Shown: one piece after another, positions 27,533-38,217 of the stretch
Layout: each line of letters starts with the position of its first letter
How positions within the stretch are numbered: the stretch's first letter is position 1
Notes under the pieces: generated by a model
Seen by the model: the letters and a program-made list of their open reading frames with translations, nothing else
The model's database searches: none
What the model was told of the DNA's origin: nothing
Origin: Vibrio methylphosphonaticus
Lineage (GTDB): Bacteria > Pseudomonadota > Gammaproteobacteria > Enterobacterales > Vibrionaceae
DNA: 64,000 nt
NCBI RefSeq assembly: GCF_023634655.1
Contig: NZ_JAMKMS010000001.1
Location: forward strand, 372,001 to 436,000
Direction of reading: 5' to 3'
Made by a program: the position numbers and the translations under genes

Positions 27533-28945
27533 ATGAAAAAGACCAAAATCGTATGTACGATTGGCCCAAAAACCGAATCTGTAGAGAAGCTGACTGAACT
27601 CGTCAATGCGGGCATGAACGTAATGCGCCTGAACTTCTCTCACGGTAACTTCGAAGAGCACGCTGCTCGTATTACTAACTACCGCGAAGTAATGGCGAAC
27701 GTTGGTAAGCAACTTGCAATTCTGCTTGATACAAAAGGCCCTGAAATTCGTACAATCAAACTAGAAGACGGCAACGATGTCGACCTAGTAGCTGGTCAAG
27801 AATTCACGTTTACCACTGACGCTTCTGTTGTTGGTAACAAGGACGTTGTAGCTGTAACTTACCTTGGTTTTGCAAAAGACCTTTCTGCAGGTAACACTAT
27901 CCTAGTCGATGACGGCCTAATCGAAATGGAAGTGATTGCAACAACTGAAACTGAAGTTAAGTGTAAAGTTCTTAACAACGGCGCGCTTGGCGAAAACAAA
28001 GGTGTTAACCTTCCTGGCGTTTCAGTTAAACTTCCAGCGCTTTCTGAAAAAGACAAAGCTGACCTTAAGTTTGGTTGTGAGCAAGGCGTTGATTTCGTTG
28101 CTGCTTCTTTCATCCGTAAAGAAGAAGACGTAAAAGAAATCCGTGAATTGCTAAATGCAAACGGCGGCGAAAACATCCACATCATCTCTAAAATTGAGAA
28201 CCAAGAAGGTGTTGATAACTTCGACGCGATTCTTGAAGCTTCTGACGGCATCATGGTTGCTCGTGGCGACCTAGGTGTTGAAATCCCAGCAGAAGAAGTA
28301 ATCTTCGCTCAGAAGATGATGATCGAGAAGTGTAACCGTGCACGTAAAGTGGTTATCACAGCAACTCAAATGCTTGACTCTATGATTCAAAACCCACGTC
28401 CTACTCGCGCAGAAGCGGGTGACGTTGCGAATGCAATCATGGACGGTACTGATGCGGTTATGCTTTCAGGCGAAACGGCGAAAGGTAAATACCCTGTTGA
28501 AGCTGTGACTATCATGGCTCAAATTGCTAACCGTACTGACAGCGCACTTAAAGCTGAACTAGGTTCTCGCCTAGACAGCCCACGCCTACGTATTACTGAA
28601 GCAGTATGTAAAGGTGCAGTAGACACAGCTGAAAAACTAGCTGCTCCACTGATCATCGTTGCAACTGACGGTGGTAAGTCTGCGCGCTCTGTACGTAAAT
28701 ACTTCCCAACAGCGAGCATCGTAGCGCTAACAACGAATCCAAAAACAGCAGCACAACTTGTACTAACAAAAGGTGTTCGCCCAGTTCTTGTTGATTCAAT
28801 TGAAAGCACTGACGCATTCTACAAAAATGGTAAAGAGTACGCACTAAGCTCTGGTTTTGGTAAGAAAGGCGATATCGTTGTTATGGTTTCTGGCGCGCTA
28901 GTCGCTTCAGGCACAACGAATACAGCTTCTGTACACGTACTTTAA
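27533..28945 (+). CDS. pykF: Pyruvate kinase I
   Basis: This 470-residue glycolytic enzyme converts phosphoenolpyruvate and ADP to pyruvate and ATP. The start [19 protein letters not shown], the active-site block [31 protein letters not shown] and [20 protein letters not shown] are all present. Length and sequence match the fructose-1,6-bisphosphate-activated type I. It is monocistronic, with a strong terminator after it. Codon use looks optimised, as expected for a highly expressed gene. Confidence 0.97.
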   Translation: MKKTKIVCTIGPKTESVEKLTELVNAGMNVMRLNFSHGNFEEHAARITNYREVMANVGKQLAILLDTKGPEIRTIKLEDGNDVDLVAGQEFTFTTDASVVGNKDVVAVTYLGFAKDLSAGNTILVDDGLIEMEVIATTETEVKCKVLNNGALGENKGVNLPGVSVKLPALSEKDKADLKFGCEQGVDFVAASFIRKEEDVKEIRELLNANGGENIHIISKIENQEGVDNFDAILEASDGIMVARGDLGVEIPAEEVIFAQKMMIEKCNRARKVVITATQMLDSMIQNPRPTRAEAGDVANAIMDGTDAVMLSGETAKGKYPVEAVTIMAQIANRTDSALKAELGSRLDSPRLRITEAVCKGAVDTAEKLAAPLIIVATDGGKSARSVRKYFPTASIVALTTNPKTAAQLVLTKGVRPVLVDSIESTDAFYKNGKEYALSSGFGKKGDIVVMVSGALVASGTTNTASVHVL

Positions 28946-28972
28946 TTCCTACGTTACATAAGCAAAATCTAT

Positions 28973-29001
28973 AAAAAGAGGGCCTAGGCCCTCTTTTTTT
29001 T
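28973..29001 (+). terminator. Terminator after pykF
   Basis: The inverted repeat AGAGGGCC-TA-GGCCCTCT (28977-28994) is followed by eight T in a row. Confidence 0.93.
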
Positions 29002-29113
29002 ATAATTTCTCTTGCCCAACATTTCAACTCACTGTACTATCCTCGCCAGCTTACAACATGACATACTGCCTGTTTGTTTTAGTCTATTATTCCATTGGAT
29101 GATGAGGTGTATT

Positions 29114-29785
29114 GTGTCGAGCCCAACGTTGACCGACAAAGTCGCAAAAGATATTTGTCAGGATATTCTATCGGGAGAGCTAAAGCCGAACCAAAAATTG
29201 GTTGTCGCTGAGCTTAAAGAAAAATATAACGTCGGTGCGTCTCCTATTCGAGAGGCATTGATTCAGTTATCTTGGATAAAATACGTCAAACTAGAGCCAC
29301 AAAAAGGCTGCTGGGTGGCTCCTATATCTAAGACCGAGCTTTATGACCTTCATGAGAGCTTAAATGTCGTCGCATCAGTATTGCTGGAAAAATCAATCCA
29401 GCAAGGTAATGAAAACTGGGAGCTCAATATACTTACCGAGTTCCATAAGTTATCTCGCTTTAAATTTCAGGGTGATAGCTTTAACTGGAAAGAATGGGAA
29501 GAGCGCCAAGAAGCATTCTACCTTGCGCTATTTAGTGGCTGTTTTTCGAAGAATATGCAGGAGTTCTTGCACGATGTTATTCGTCAGATCAAACGCTATC
29601 GCCAGGTATCGTTAAGCCGCTATCCAAAGGGGTTTGACGAGATCTTTCGCATTGAAGAACATGAAAAAATCATGAAACTGACCCTCGATAAAGATCTCGA
29701 TGCGGCAAAACTGCAGTTATCTACGTTCATTGGTGCCATGATAAAAGAGATAGAACCGCAAGTTGACGCGATTGAAATGGCATAA
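29114..29785 (+). CDS. GntR family transcriptional regulator, FCD (FadR-type) subfamily
   Basis: The 223-residue protein has an N-terminal winged helix with the GntR pattern (LTDKVAKDICQDILSGELKPNQKL, then VGASPIREALIQL as the recognition region) and a helical C-terminal FCD domain (from about residue 80) that in relatives binds a small carboxylate ligand via metal. GTG at 29114 is chosen because GAGGT lies five bases upstream; longer frames to 29012 add non-family sequence. The regulated genes are not evident; neighbours are pykF and a small membrane ORF. Confidence 0.87.
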   Translation: MSSPTLTDKVAKDICQDILSGELKPNQKLVVAELKEKYNVGASPIREALIQLSWIKYVKLEPQKGCWVAPISKTELYDLHESLNVVASVLLEKSIQQGNENWELNILTEFHKLSRFKFQGDSFNWKEWEERQEAFYLALFSGCFSKNMQEFLHDVIRQIKRYRQVSLSRYPKGFDEIFRIEEHEKIMKLTLDKDLDAAKLQLSTFIGAMIKEIEPQVDAIEMA

Positions 29786-29811
29786 AAAAACCGGGGTCCC
29801 CCGGTTTTTTT
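29784..29811. terminator. Bidirectional terminator after the GntR gene
   Basis: AACCGGGG / CCCCGGTT with a two-base loop is flanked by seven A and seven T. It follows the GntR stop on + and the stop of the small membrane ORF on -. Confidence 0.9.
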
Positions 29812-29941
29812 ACCATCCAAAGAACTCTTTATGGTGAGTGTTTAACAATAACACCATTGGCAAAAAGTATAATGCGCTTAACTTAATACCGAGAACCACA
29901 AGTGTTCCGATGGTTAACCTTACAAGAAAGTGACTGTACAT
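29810..29941 (-). CDS. Small hydrophobic protein, 43 residues, unrecognised
   Basis: Read on the - strand, ATG at 29941 opens a 43-residue frame with one clear hydrophobic helix (LTIGTLVVLGIKLSALYFLP, about residues 8-29) and a polar tail ending in FFGW. An AGGT ribosome site sits five bases before the ATG, and the stop lies right at the bidirectional terminator. These three features together argue for a real gene. An ATG four codons upstream (29953) has a poorer site. I do not recognise the family and assign no function. Confidence 0.6.
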   Translation of the reverse strand: MYSHFLVRLTIGTLVVLGIKLSALYFLPMVLLLNTHHKEFFGW

Positions 29942-30120
29942 AATTGACCTCATACACCCAACACTCTGATTTCCCTACCAGTTAATAAAAAATAAAAACA
30001 ACCTGCCAAAAATTAGGTCATTTATCTTTCATTTTTATGGGTAAATTGTAACTAAAAAAGTGTGATATAACGCAAGGAAACGGTAGTTTACTCACAATAT
30101 CAAGCAGGTCAAGTTTTAAC

Positions 30121-30146
30121 CTACATTAGACTAAAGTCTAATGTAG
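30121..30146. repeat. Perfect 12-bp inverted repeat with 2-bp spacer
   Basis: CTACATTAGACT and its exact reverse complement are separated by AA. No T tract follows immediately (TAGCACG, then five T). It could be a regulator operator or a hairpin in a transcript; which one cannot be told here. Confidence 0.75.
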
Positions 30147-30221
30147 TAGCACGATTTTTCCACCGTTATTAAGTACGATACTTTTCCTATCCTCGGTAAT
30201 GTTGTCGATTCTCAAATGCAA

Positions 30222-30251
30222 GAAAGCCAGTTGCAATAGCAACTGGCTTTC
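30222..30251 (-). terminator. Hairpin, probable terminator of the ureohydrolase gene
   Basis: A perfect 13-bp stem GAAAGCCAGTTGC / GCAACTGGCTTTC with an AATA loop lies 29 bases past the ureohydrolase stop. On - it is followed by TTGCATTTG, a poor U tract. Confidence 0.7.
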
Positions 30252-30279
30252 AACAATATCATGTCAATAATCGATTCGA

Positions 30280-31419
30280 TTAAAACTCGATGTTACGACC
30301 AAAACTCATTGGCCATTCCGTCGGGTTTTTCTTACCTTCACGAATGTAACGACATTCAGCAAGCCAAACTAGCAGCTCCCAACCGAATGCAGCTGTCAGT
30401 AGTGCGTCTTTTTCGTCGCTGTTTTTCTGAGGTGCAAACTCTGCGATGTCTGCGCCCACAAGGTTAATACGTTTAGTTGCTCGCAACTTACGGAAAATAT
30501 CGTAGTACATGCGCGCTGATACACCGAATGGATCTGGGCTTGAGTTAGCACTGTGATCGAGAAGATCAAGTCCATCAAGGTCAAAGGTTAGGTAAACAGG
30601 ACGGCCGTCGCCTTGCTTCTCTAGGATTTGCTCAACGATGTAGTCAATACCCAGGTCATACATTTCATCCGCTAGGAAGAAGTTACCACCAATCGCCTTC
30701 GCCTTACCTTGCTGAGAAGCACACCAGCGACCACGCATACCCATGCTCACACTGGTGGTTGGGTCAATTGCACCTTCTGATGCAAGGCGGCAGTACCAGT
30801 TACCTGAATAAGACTCGTAGTCAAAGTCAGCACGAGTTAATAGATCAAAGTGACCATCAATGTGAATCAAAGAAACTGGGCCGTGAACTTTTGCAAGTGC
30901 AGCAGGACCTGGGTAAGCAACCGTATGGTCACCACCAAAGAAGAATGGTGTACAACCGTGGTTAATCACCATGTCATCGACAACTTTCTGAGCATTACGC
31001 ATTTCTTCGTCAAGGTTGAACTGACCTAGGCCATCCCAGTTACCGTGATCGATGATGTTACACAGTTCAAACGGCATAGTGCCATCTTGGTGGATAAGAC
31101 CCATACCGGTTTTAGACGCATCACGAATCGCACCAGGACCAAACTTATGACCACCAGCATTAGGAGAACACTTATCCATCGTCAAGCCGTACATCACGAT
31201 GTCTGCATTTTCAAAGTTGTTTACGTAAGGCGCGCCAAATGCACCTACGTGCTCTTTACCGAGCAAGCTAAACGCTTCTACACCTTGCTCAGCCATACGC
31301 TGCTGCATTGGGGCGATATCATCGTTGATGTAAAAATCAGCGTCTGACTTATTCCAGTAGATATCTTTGTAGAGTTCTAGGTTTTCTTTTGAAATTTCAA
31401 CACGTTTTGGCTTAAACAT
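30280..31419 (-). CDS. Ureohydrolase (agmatinase/arginase family)
   Basis: This 379-residue enzyme belongs to the dimanganese family that releases urea from guanidino compounds. All metal ligands can be located: H165 in GGDHT, D188, H190 and D192 in the D-G-H-F-D motif (usually D-A-H-x-D), and D280 and D282 in FDLDGLD. The protein is longer than typical agmatinases (about 300-320), with an N-terminal extension of some 60 residues. The substrate cannot be read from sequence; agmatine, guanidinobutyrate or 2-ketoarginine are possible. It is divergent from an AraC-type regulator of the OruR kind, which probably controls it. Confidence 0.87.
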   Translation of the reverse strand: MFKPKRVEISKENLELYKDIYWNKSDADFYINDDIAPMQQRMAEQGVEAFSLLGKEHVGAFGAPYVNNFENADIVMYGLTMDKCSPNAGGHKFGPGAIRDASKTGMGLIHQDGTMPFELCNIIDHGNWDGLGQFNLDEEMRNAQKVVDDMVINHGCTPFFFGGDHTVAYPGPAALAKVHGPVSLIHIDGHFDLLTRADFDYESYSGNWYCRLASEGAIDPTTSVSMGMRGRWCASQQGKAKAIGGNFFLADEMYDLGIDYIVEQILEKQGDGRPVYLTFDLDGLDLLDHSANSSPDPFGVSARMYYDIFRKLRATKRINLVGADIAEFAPQKNSDEKDALLTAAFGWELLVWLAECRYIREGKKNPTEWPMSFGRNIEF

Positions 31420-31510
31420 GGGCGATTCCTCTAGTGATTAATTTGGTGAATGACTTCACCACAAGCTATGGGAAAATTATAATTGCTACACGGGTAATTG
31501 CTTATTACAC

Positions 31511-31540
31511 TTCAGGACACAGAGGTTACATTTTAGGACA
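31511..31540 (+). promoter_or_regulatory. Direct repeat TTYAGGACA phased by 21 bp, candidate AraC-type operator
   Basis: TTCAGGACA (31511-31519) and TTTAGGACA (31532-31540) start 21 bases apart, two helical turns, the usual layout of AraC-family half-sites. The second half ends six bases before the regulator's ATG, and the pair lies in the divergent promoter region shared with the ureohydrolase gene. Confidence 0.55.
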
Positions 31541-31546
31541 AGTCGC

Positions 31547-32578
31547 ATGACATCATTAAATCAACAACACTTCTTTGACGCTATTTTGGGATACTGGGAA
31601 AGTATTGTCCGAAGTGAATCCCCTGTGTCCATTGATATTGCAGACTTCTTGCGTAAAGCCGGCATCATCCGTATTACTCAAGGACAATATCAACCGATCC
31701 AAGCCAATCAAGTTCATACATTAATGGCGATTACTGTTGAACAACTGCATATTGATGGACTTGGGTTACGCATTGCTAAACGACTAAAACTTCAGGATAT
31801 GGGCGCCTGGGGGTATGCGATGATTAGCTGCCAAAATCTCAAACAACTCCTTGATACTGGGTTACAATTTTCTTATATCACCAAAGATTACGTCGACATA
31901 CATATTGGCTATGATAGCGAATATGCTTATATTACTGCCGATGACCGCTCACATGGAAGATCGGCTCAACACTACACAATTGAAGATGCCATTTGTCACT
32001 ATTACCTCGGTATAGAACGATTTCTAGGGCAAGATTTTGACCGCAAGCGTGTTCATGTCGACTTTGCTTACCCAAGTCCGCATTACTTACCTTTATACAA
32101 AACTATCTTTACCACCAACCTTAGTTTTAATGCCCCCAAAAATCAGCTGAGATTTCCCGTCGAATGGATACGTTCGGCCATTTCTATGAACCCTGCTCTT
32201 ATTGCACACGTTGCGACACTACAGAGCCAAACCATCATTGATGACACAGCAACGCACCCCATCAGCTACCAGATAAGAGTGAAATTACTGACTCAATTGA
32301 AGTATGGGCTGCCTACAATGGAAGCGATGGCCATAGAAATGAATACCACCAGCCGCACGCTCAGACGAAAACTGATAGCAGAAGAAACGACATATAAACA
32401 CTTAGTCCTTGATACACGGATGCAAGTGGCACGTGACTACTTGCTTAACACCCCACTAAGCACAACGGAAATTGCCGAGTTACTCAGCTACCATTCTGCC
32501 CCGCCTTTTTTTAGAGCGTTTCAAAGCTATTACGGAATGAGCCCACATCAATATCGCCTTCAAGCGCGTCATGACTGA
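31547..32578 (+). CDS. AraC family transcriptional regulator, OruR-like
   Basis: This 343-residue protein has the large N-terminal domain of the arabinose-binding-domain type seen in OruR/ArgR-like regulators (about 15-210) and a C-terminal pair of helix-turn-helix units (about 245-340) with TTSRTLRRKLIAEETTYKHLV, STTEIAELLSYHSAPPFFRAF and the terminal YYGMSPHQYR signature. It sits between a divergent ureohydrolase and a convergent Ldh-family gene, so it probably controls one or both in response to a metabolite such as an amino acid derivative. Confidence 0.88.
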   Translation: MTSLNQQHFFDAILGYWESIVRSESPVSIDIADFLRKAGIIRITQGQYQPIQANQVHTLMAITVEQLHIDGLGLRIAKRLKLQDMGAWGYAMISCQNLKQLLDTGLQFSYITKDYVDIHIGYDSEYAYITADDRSHGRSAQHYTIEDAICHYYLGIERFLGQDFDRKRVHVDFAYPSPHYLPLYKTIFTTNLSFNAPKNQLRFPVEWIRSAISMNPALIAHVATLQSQTIIDDTATHPISYQIRVKLLTQLKYGLPTMEAMAIEMNTTSRTLRRKLIAEETTYKHLVLDTRMQVARDYLLNTPLSTTEIAELLSYHSAPPFFRAFQSYYGMSPHQYRLQARHD

Positions 32579-32616
32579 CATCCCAATTCAGTACTCTCGA
32601 CTTAGATATCAGAACG

Positions 32617-32643
32617 CAAAAAAGCCCAGTCAAAGACTGGGCT
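32617..32643 (-). terminator. Terminator of the Ldh-family gene
   Basis: A 9-bp stem AGCCCAGTC / GACTGGGCT with a 3-base loop is followed on - by six T. It also lies just after the AraC gene. Confidence 0.88.
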
Positions 32644-32668
32644 AAAATCAAGTGCGTATGATTTTGAA

Positions 32669-33844
32669 TTACTTGCGAATCGTTTCCGCAGCGCGCTCTG
32701 CGCCTACTTTCTCTTCCCATTTCGCATTTAGCGCATCGATAGTAGTACCAGAGCGCTCTAGGAAAGATTTGAAACCAACCCAGTGTGAATCCATAACTTG
32801 GTGAGTATTTGTAGACTCAGCCATTGCTTTTAGACCCCACTCATCCGGGATGTATACTTCGTTGAAGCCTTTACGTGGACGGTTTGCTTTTTGTGCTTTC
32901 ACAAATGCATCGCTCTTGCGCTTAACTTCTTCGATAGGACCAAAGTGGCTTGGATCAATCACTAAGATGTAAGAGCCGCCTACTGGACACGGTGCATTTT
33001 CCATTGTGAAGAAGTCACTTGGGATAGCTGGAAGCTCAGGTGCGATCGTGCCTTTCGGGTTGATGATCGCTGTCATTACTTCATTCCAAATGTTGAGCGA
33101 GTAAAGACGTGGCGTTAGGAACGTCCAAGGTGCTTTACAATCAGCAACACGGCCGTAGCCTTCGATTAGAGAGCCCCACTTACGTGCATCAGCCGTCAGT
33201 TCACCTGTATCTTGGTCAACCAGTGCAGCTACGTGCAGGTCACGCTCGTTTACGATAGCGTCACAGATGTGAGAGTCATAACCTTCACCGATCATGATAG
33301 ACGTGACTAGAGGTAGCTCATCACCGCCCACACATGCCGCGTCGAATGGAGGACAAGACATTGATGGGTCCATGCCACCAAACGGTGCGTTTAGAGGTAC
33401 AGAGTTGTTTGAAGACATAGCAAACATGCCTTCTTTCATTGCCATCTGTGTGTAGTTTGAGAAGTTGCCGCCGTCGCAGTGATCGTAACCAAATACGATT
33501 GAGATACCGTGCTTACGTGCTTTCTCGATAGCCGTTTGAGCCATCAATGTACAAGCGTAGTGACCCGAAGACTTTTTACCATCGTAAACCGCCCAAGTGT
33601 CACCTTCAGATTCGATAACCGGCGTAGTAGAAGGATCCAAGATACCCGCTTCATAAGGAATCGTTACCGCTTCAATAACACCTAGACCTTGGTGTAGCTT
33701 ACCTTGTAGGCCACCAACAAGTAGGTTGTGAGCAAGAATATCAGCGTGCTCTTGAGTTGAGCCGATGTGCTTCCATGATTCAGAAACAATGAAAGAGAAA
33801 TATTCGTTGTCAAATGTCGTGGTAGGGCTTGGTACGTTAGCCAT
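32669..33844 (-). CDS. Ldh family (malate/L-lactate dehydrogenase type 2) oxidoreductase
   Basis: This 391-residue protein shows the Ldh_2 layout: the N-terminal helical part with HADILAHNLLVGGLQGKLHQG, the DHCDGGNFSNYTQMAMKEGMFAM block with the catalytic-type His, NNSVPLNAPFGG, and a C-terminal Gly-rich IEGYGR region. The family includes dehydrogenases for malate, ureidoglycolate and sulfolactate and reductases for pyrroline-2-carboxylate. The substrate is unknown. The AraC gene and ureohydrolase beside it make an amino-acid or guanidino pathway plausible. A terminator follows; no shared operon with eno is evident. Confidence 0.82.
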   Translation of the reverse strand: MANVPSPTTTFDNEYFSFIVSESWKHIGSTQEHADILAHNLLVGGLQGKLHQGLGVIEAVTIPYEAGILDPSTTPVIESEGDTWAVYDGKKSSGHYACTLMAQTAIEKARKHGISIVFGYDHCDGGNFSNYTQMAMKEGMFAMSSNNSVPLNAPFGGMDPSMSCPPFDAACVGGDELPLVTSIMIGEGYDSHICDAIVNERDLHVAALVDQDTGELTADARKWGSLIEGYGRVADCKAPWTFLTPRLYSLNIWNEVMTAIINPKGTIAPELPAIPSDFFTMENAPCPVGGSYILVIDPSHFGPIEEVKRKSDAFVKAQKANRPRKGFNEVYIPDEWGLKAMAESTNTHQVMDSHWVGFKSFLERSGTTIDALNAKWEEKVGAERAAETIRK

Positions 33845-33987
33845 GGTAAAGTCCTCTATCAGTAGGGATATGTTCTATTAAGACTGCCACCACTTTAACC
33901 GATTCCTCCAGATTCAGAAGTAACATACTGGATGTTGTTACTCGCACTGTTACTCATTTCCGTTGCTACTGTCACAAATTCTGCGCA

Positions 33988-34015
33988 TAAAAAAAGCCGC
34001 TCCAAAGGAGCGGCT
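33988..34015 (-). terminator. Terminator of eno
   Basis: AGCCGCTCC / GGAGCGGCT with an AAA loop (33995-34015) is preceded by seven A on +, giving a U tract on -, 29 bases past the eno stop. Confidence 0.9.
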
Positions 34016-34043
34016 TCATTAAAGTCTGTTAACGATTAAGCGA

Positions 34044-35357
<1,314 letters not shown>

Positions 35358-35427
35358 TCAATAAATAAAAATTTAATGTCAATTTAAAGGCAGCCGCATA
35401 ACCTTCGCAGCCACCCGTATCCTTTTA

Positions 35428-37140
<1,713 letters not shown>

Positions 37141-37229
37141 TTATCGCCACAACGTGAAACTTATCACATTCAAAATTTTTATTTTTTGCTTCAAATCAAT
37201 TCTAGAAACTAACTTGAATGGGAACCGCA

Positions 37230-38036
37230 TCACAATTCAGTCGATTTTTCTTGTTTTTTAACATCATTCCAAAAGCCGTCAAGCTCTTGCAGGGTAAAGT
37301 CTGTAAGCAATTTACCACGCTCTGAAACGCACGCTTCAACCCCCTTAAAACGCCTAGAAAATTTATTGTTGGCTTTTCTTAACGCCGCTTCAGGATCCGA
37401 CTTTAGGTGCCGAGAAAGATTCACAACGGAAAATAATAAATCGCCAATTTCTTCTTCGAGCTTCTCTTCATCCACATTTAGCTGAATCGCTTCATGCACG
37501 ACTTCATCAATTTCTTCTTGAACCTTATCCACAACAGGTCCGAGAGCCCCCCAATCAAAACCAAACTTAGCGACACGCTTTTGTATTTTATTCGCTTTAG
37601 AAAGGGCAGGTATCGACTGTGGTATTGAGTCTAGAATACTTTGTTCGGTTTTGCCTACTTCTGCCTTTTCCTTCTTTTTTTCTGCTTCCCAGTTGGCGTC
37701 AATCGCGGCTTCATCTGCAAACTCAGCATCACTGAATACATGTGGATGGCGTCGTGTCAGCTTCTCATTGAGGCCTTCCACCACCTCATTGAAATCAAAA
37801 AGCTCTTGCTCTTTAGCCATCTGACTGTAAAAGATCACTTGGAACAACAGGTCCCCCAACTCTTCCTTCAAATTGGGCCAATCTTGATTATGGATGGCAT
37901 CCACAACCTCGTACGTTTCTTCAATGGTATGAGGCACAATAGTGTCAAAGGTTTGCTTTTTGTCCCACGGGCAACCTTTTTCTTCGTCTCTAAGTTGCGC
38001 CATGATACTGAGAAGTTGCTCGACGGGTTGGGTCAT
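37230..38036 (-). CDS. mazG: Nucleoside triphosphate pyrophosphohydrolase MazG
   Basis: This 268-residue enzyme hydrolyses NTPs and dNTPs to monophosphates. Two tandem MazG folds are visible, each with E-x-x-E plus E-x-x-D metal motifs: [13 protein letters not shown] with [17 protein letters not shown] (about 33-70), and [13 protein letters not shown] with [18 protein letters not shown]. In E. coli MazG affects ppGpp levels and cell death via mazEF. Here it follows relA as in E. coli but no mazEF toxin-antitoxin pair lies between. Confidence 0.95.
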   Translation of the reverse strand: MTQPVEQLLSIMAQLRDEEKGCPWDKKQTFDTIVPHTIEETYEVVDAIHNQDWPNLKEELGDLLFQVIFYSQMAKEQELFDFNEVVEGLNEKLTRRHPHVFSDAEFADEAAIDANWEAEKKKEKAEVGKTEQSILDSIPQSIPALSKANKIQKRVAKFGFDWGALGPVVDKVQEEIDEVVHEAIQLNVDEEKLEEEIGDLLFSVVNLSRHLKSDPEAALRKANNKFSRRFKGVEACVSERGKLLTDFTLQELDGFWNDVKKQEKSTEL

Positions 38037-38141
38037 ATTGGAGTCCTAAACGATATATTGATAAAAACTAAATGTACTTAAACTTATTATGTTCAAAAAA
38101 TATTAGCGACAAAACGTGTGAATCACAAACCCAGATCTGAC

Positions 38142-38168
38142 AAAAAAGGGCTGGAAAACCAACCCCTT
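38142..38168 (-). terminator. Terminator after relA
   Basis: On -, AAGGGGTTGG-TTTT-CCAGCCCTT forms a stem with one bulged G, followed by six T. It separates relA from mazG. Confidence 0.78.
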
Positions 38169-38217
38169 ATTACTCTAAACGATGTCATCACGCCTTACCG
38201 AGTCACCCTAAATAGAG

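Larger units (their letters stand above)
29954..30279. other. Gene-free stretch with a long perfect palindrome
   Basis: These 326 bases hold no convincing gene. They contain a 12-2-12 perfect inverted repeat (30121-30146) and a 13-bp hairpin (30222-30251), described separately. The first part is AT-rich and probably holds the promoter of the small hydrophobic gene on -. Confidence 0.5.

Noticed and set aside
27391..27597. Frame of 68 codons overlapping the pykF start
   Set aside because: It has no ribosome site and would run into pykF in another frame.
27859..28254. Open frame of 131 codons antisense to pykF
   Set aside because: Long antisense frames are common opposite highly biased codons; no start signal or family resemblance.
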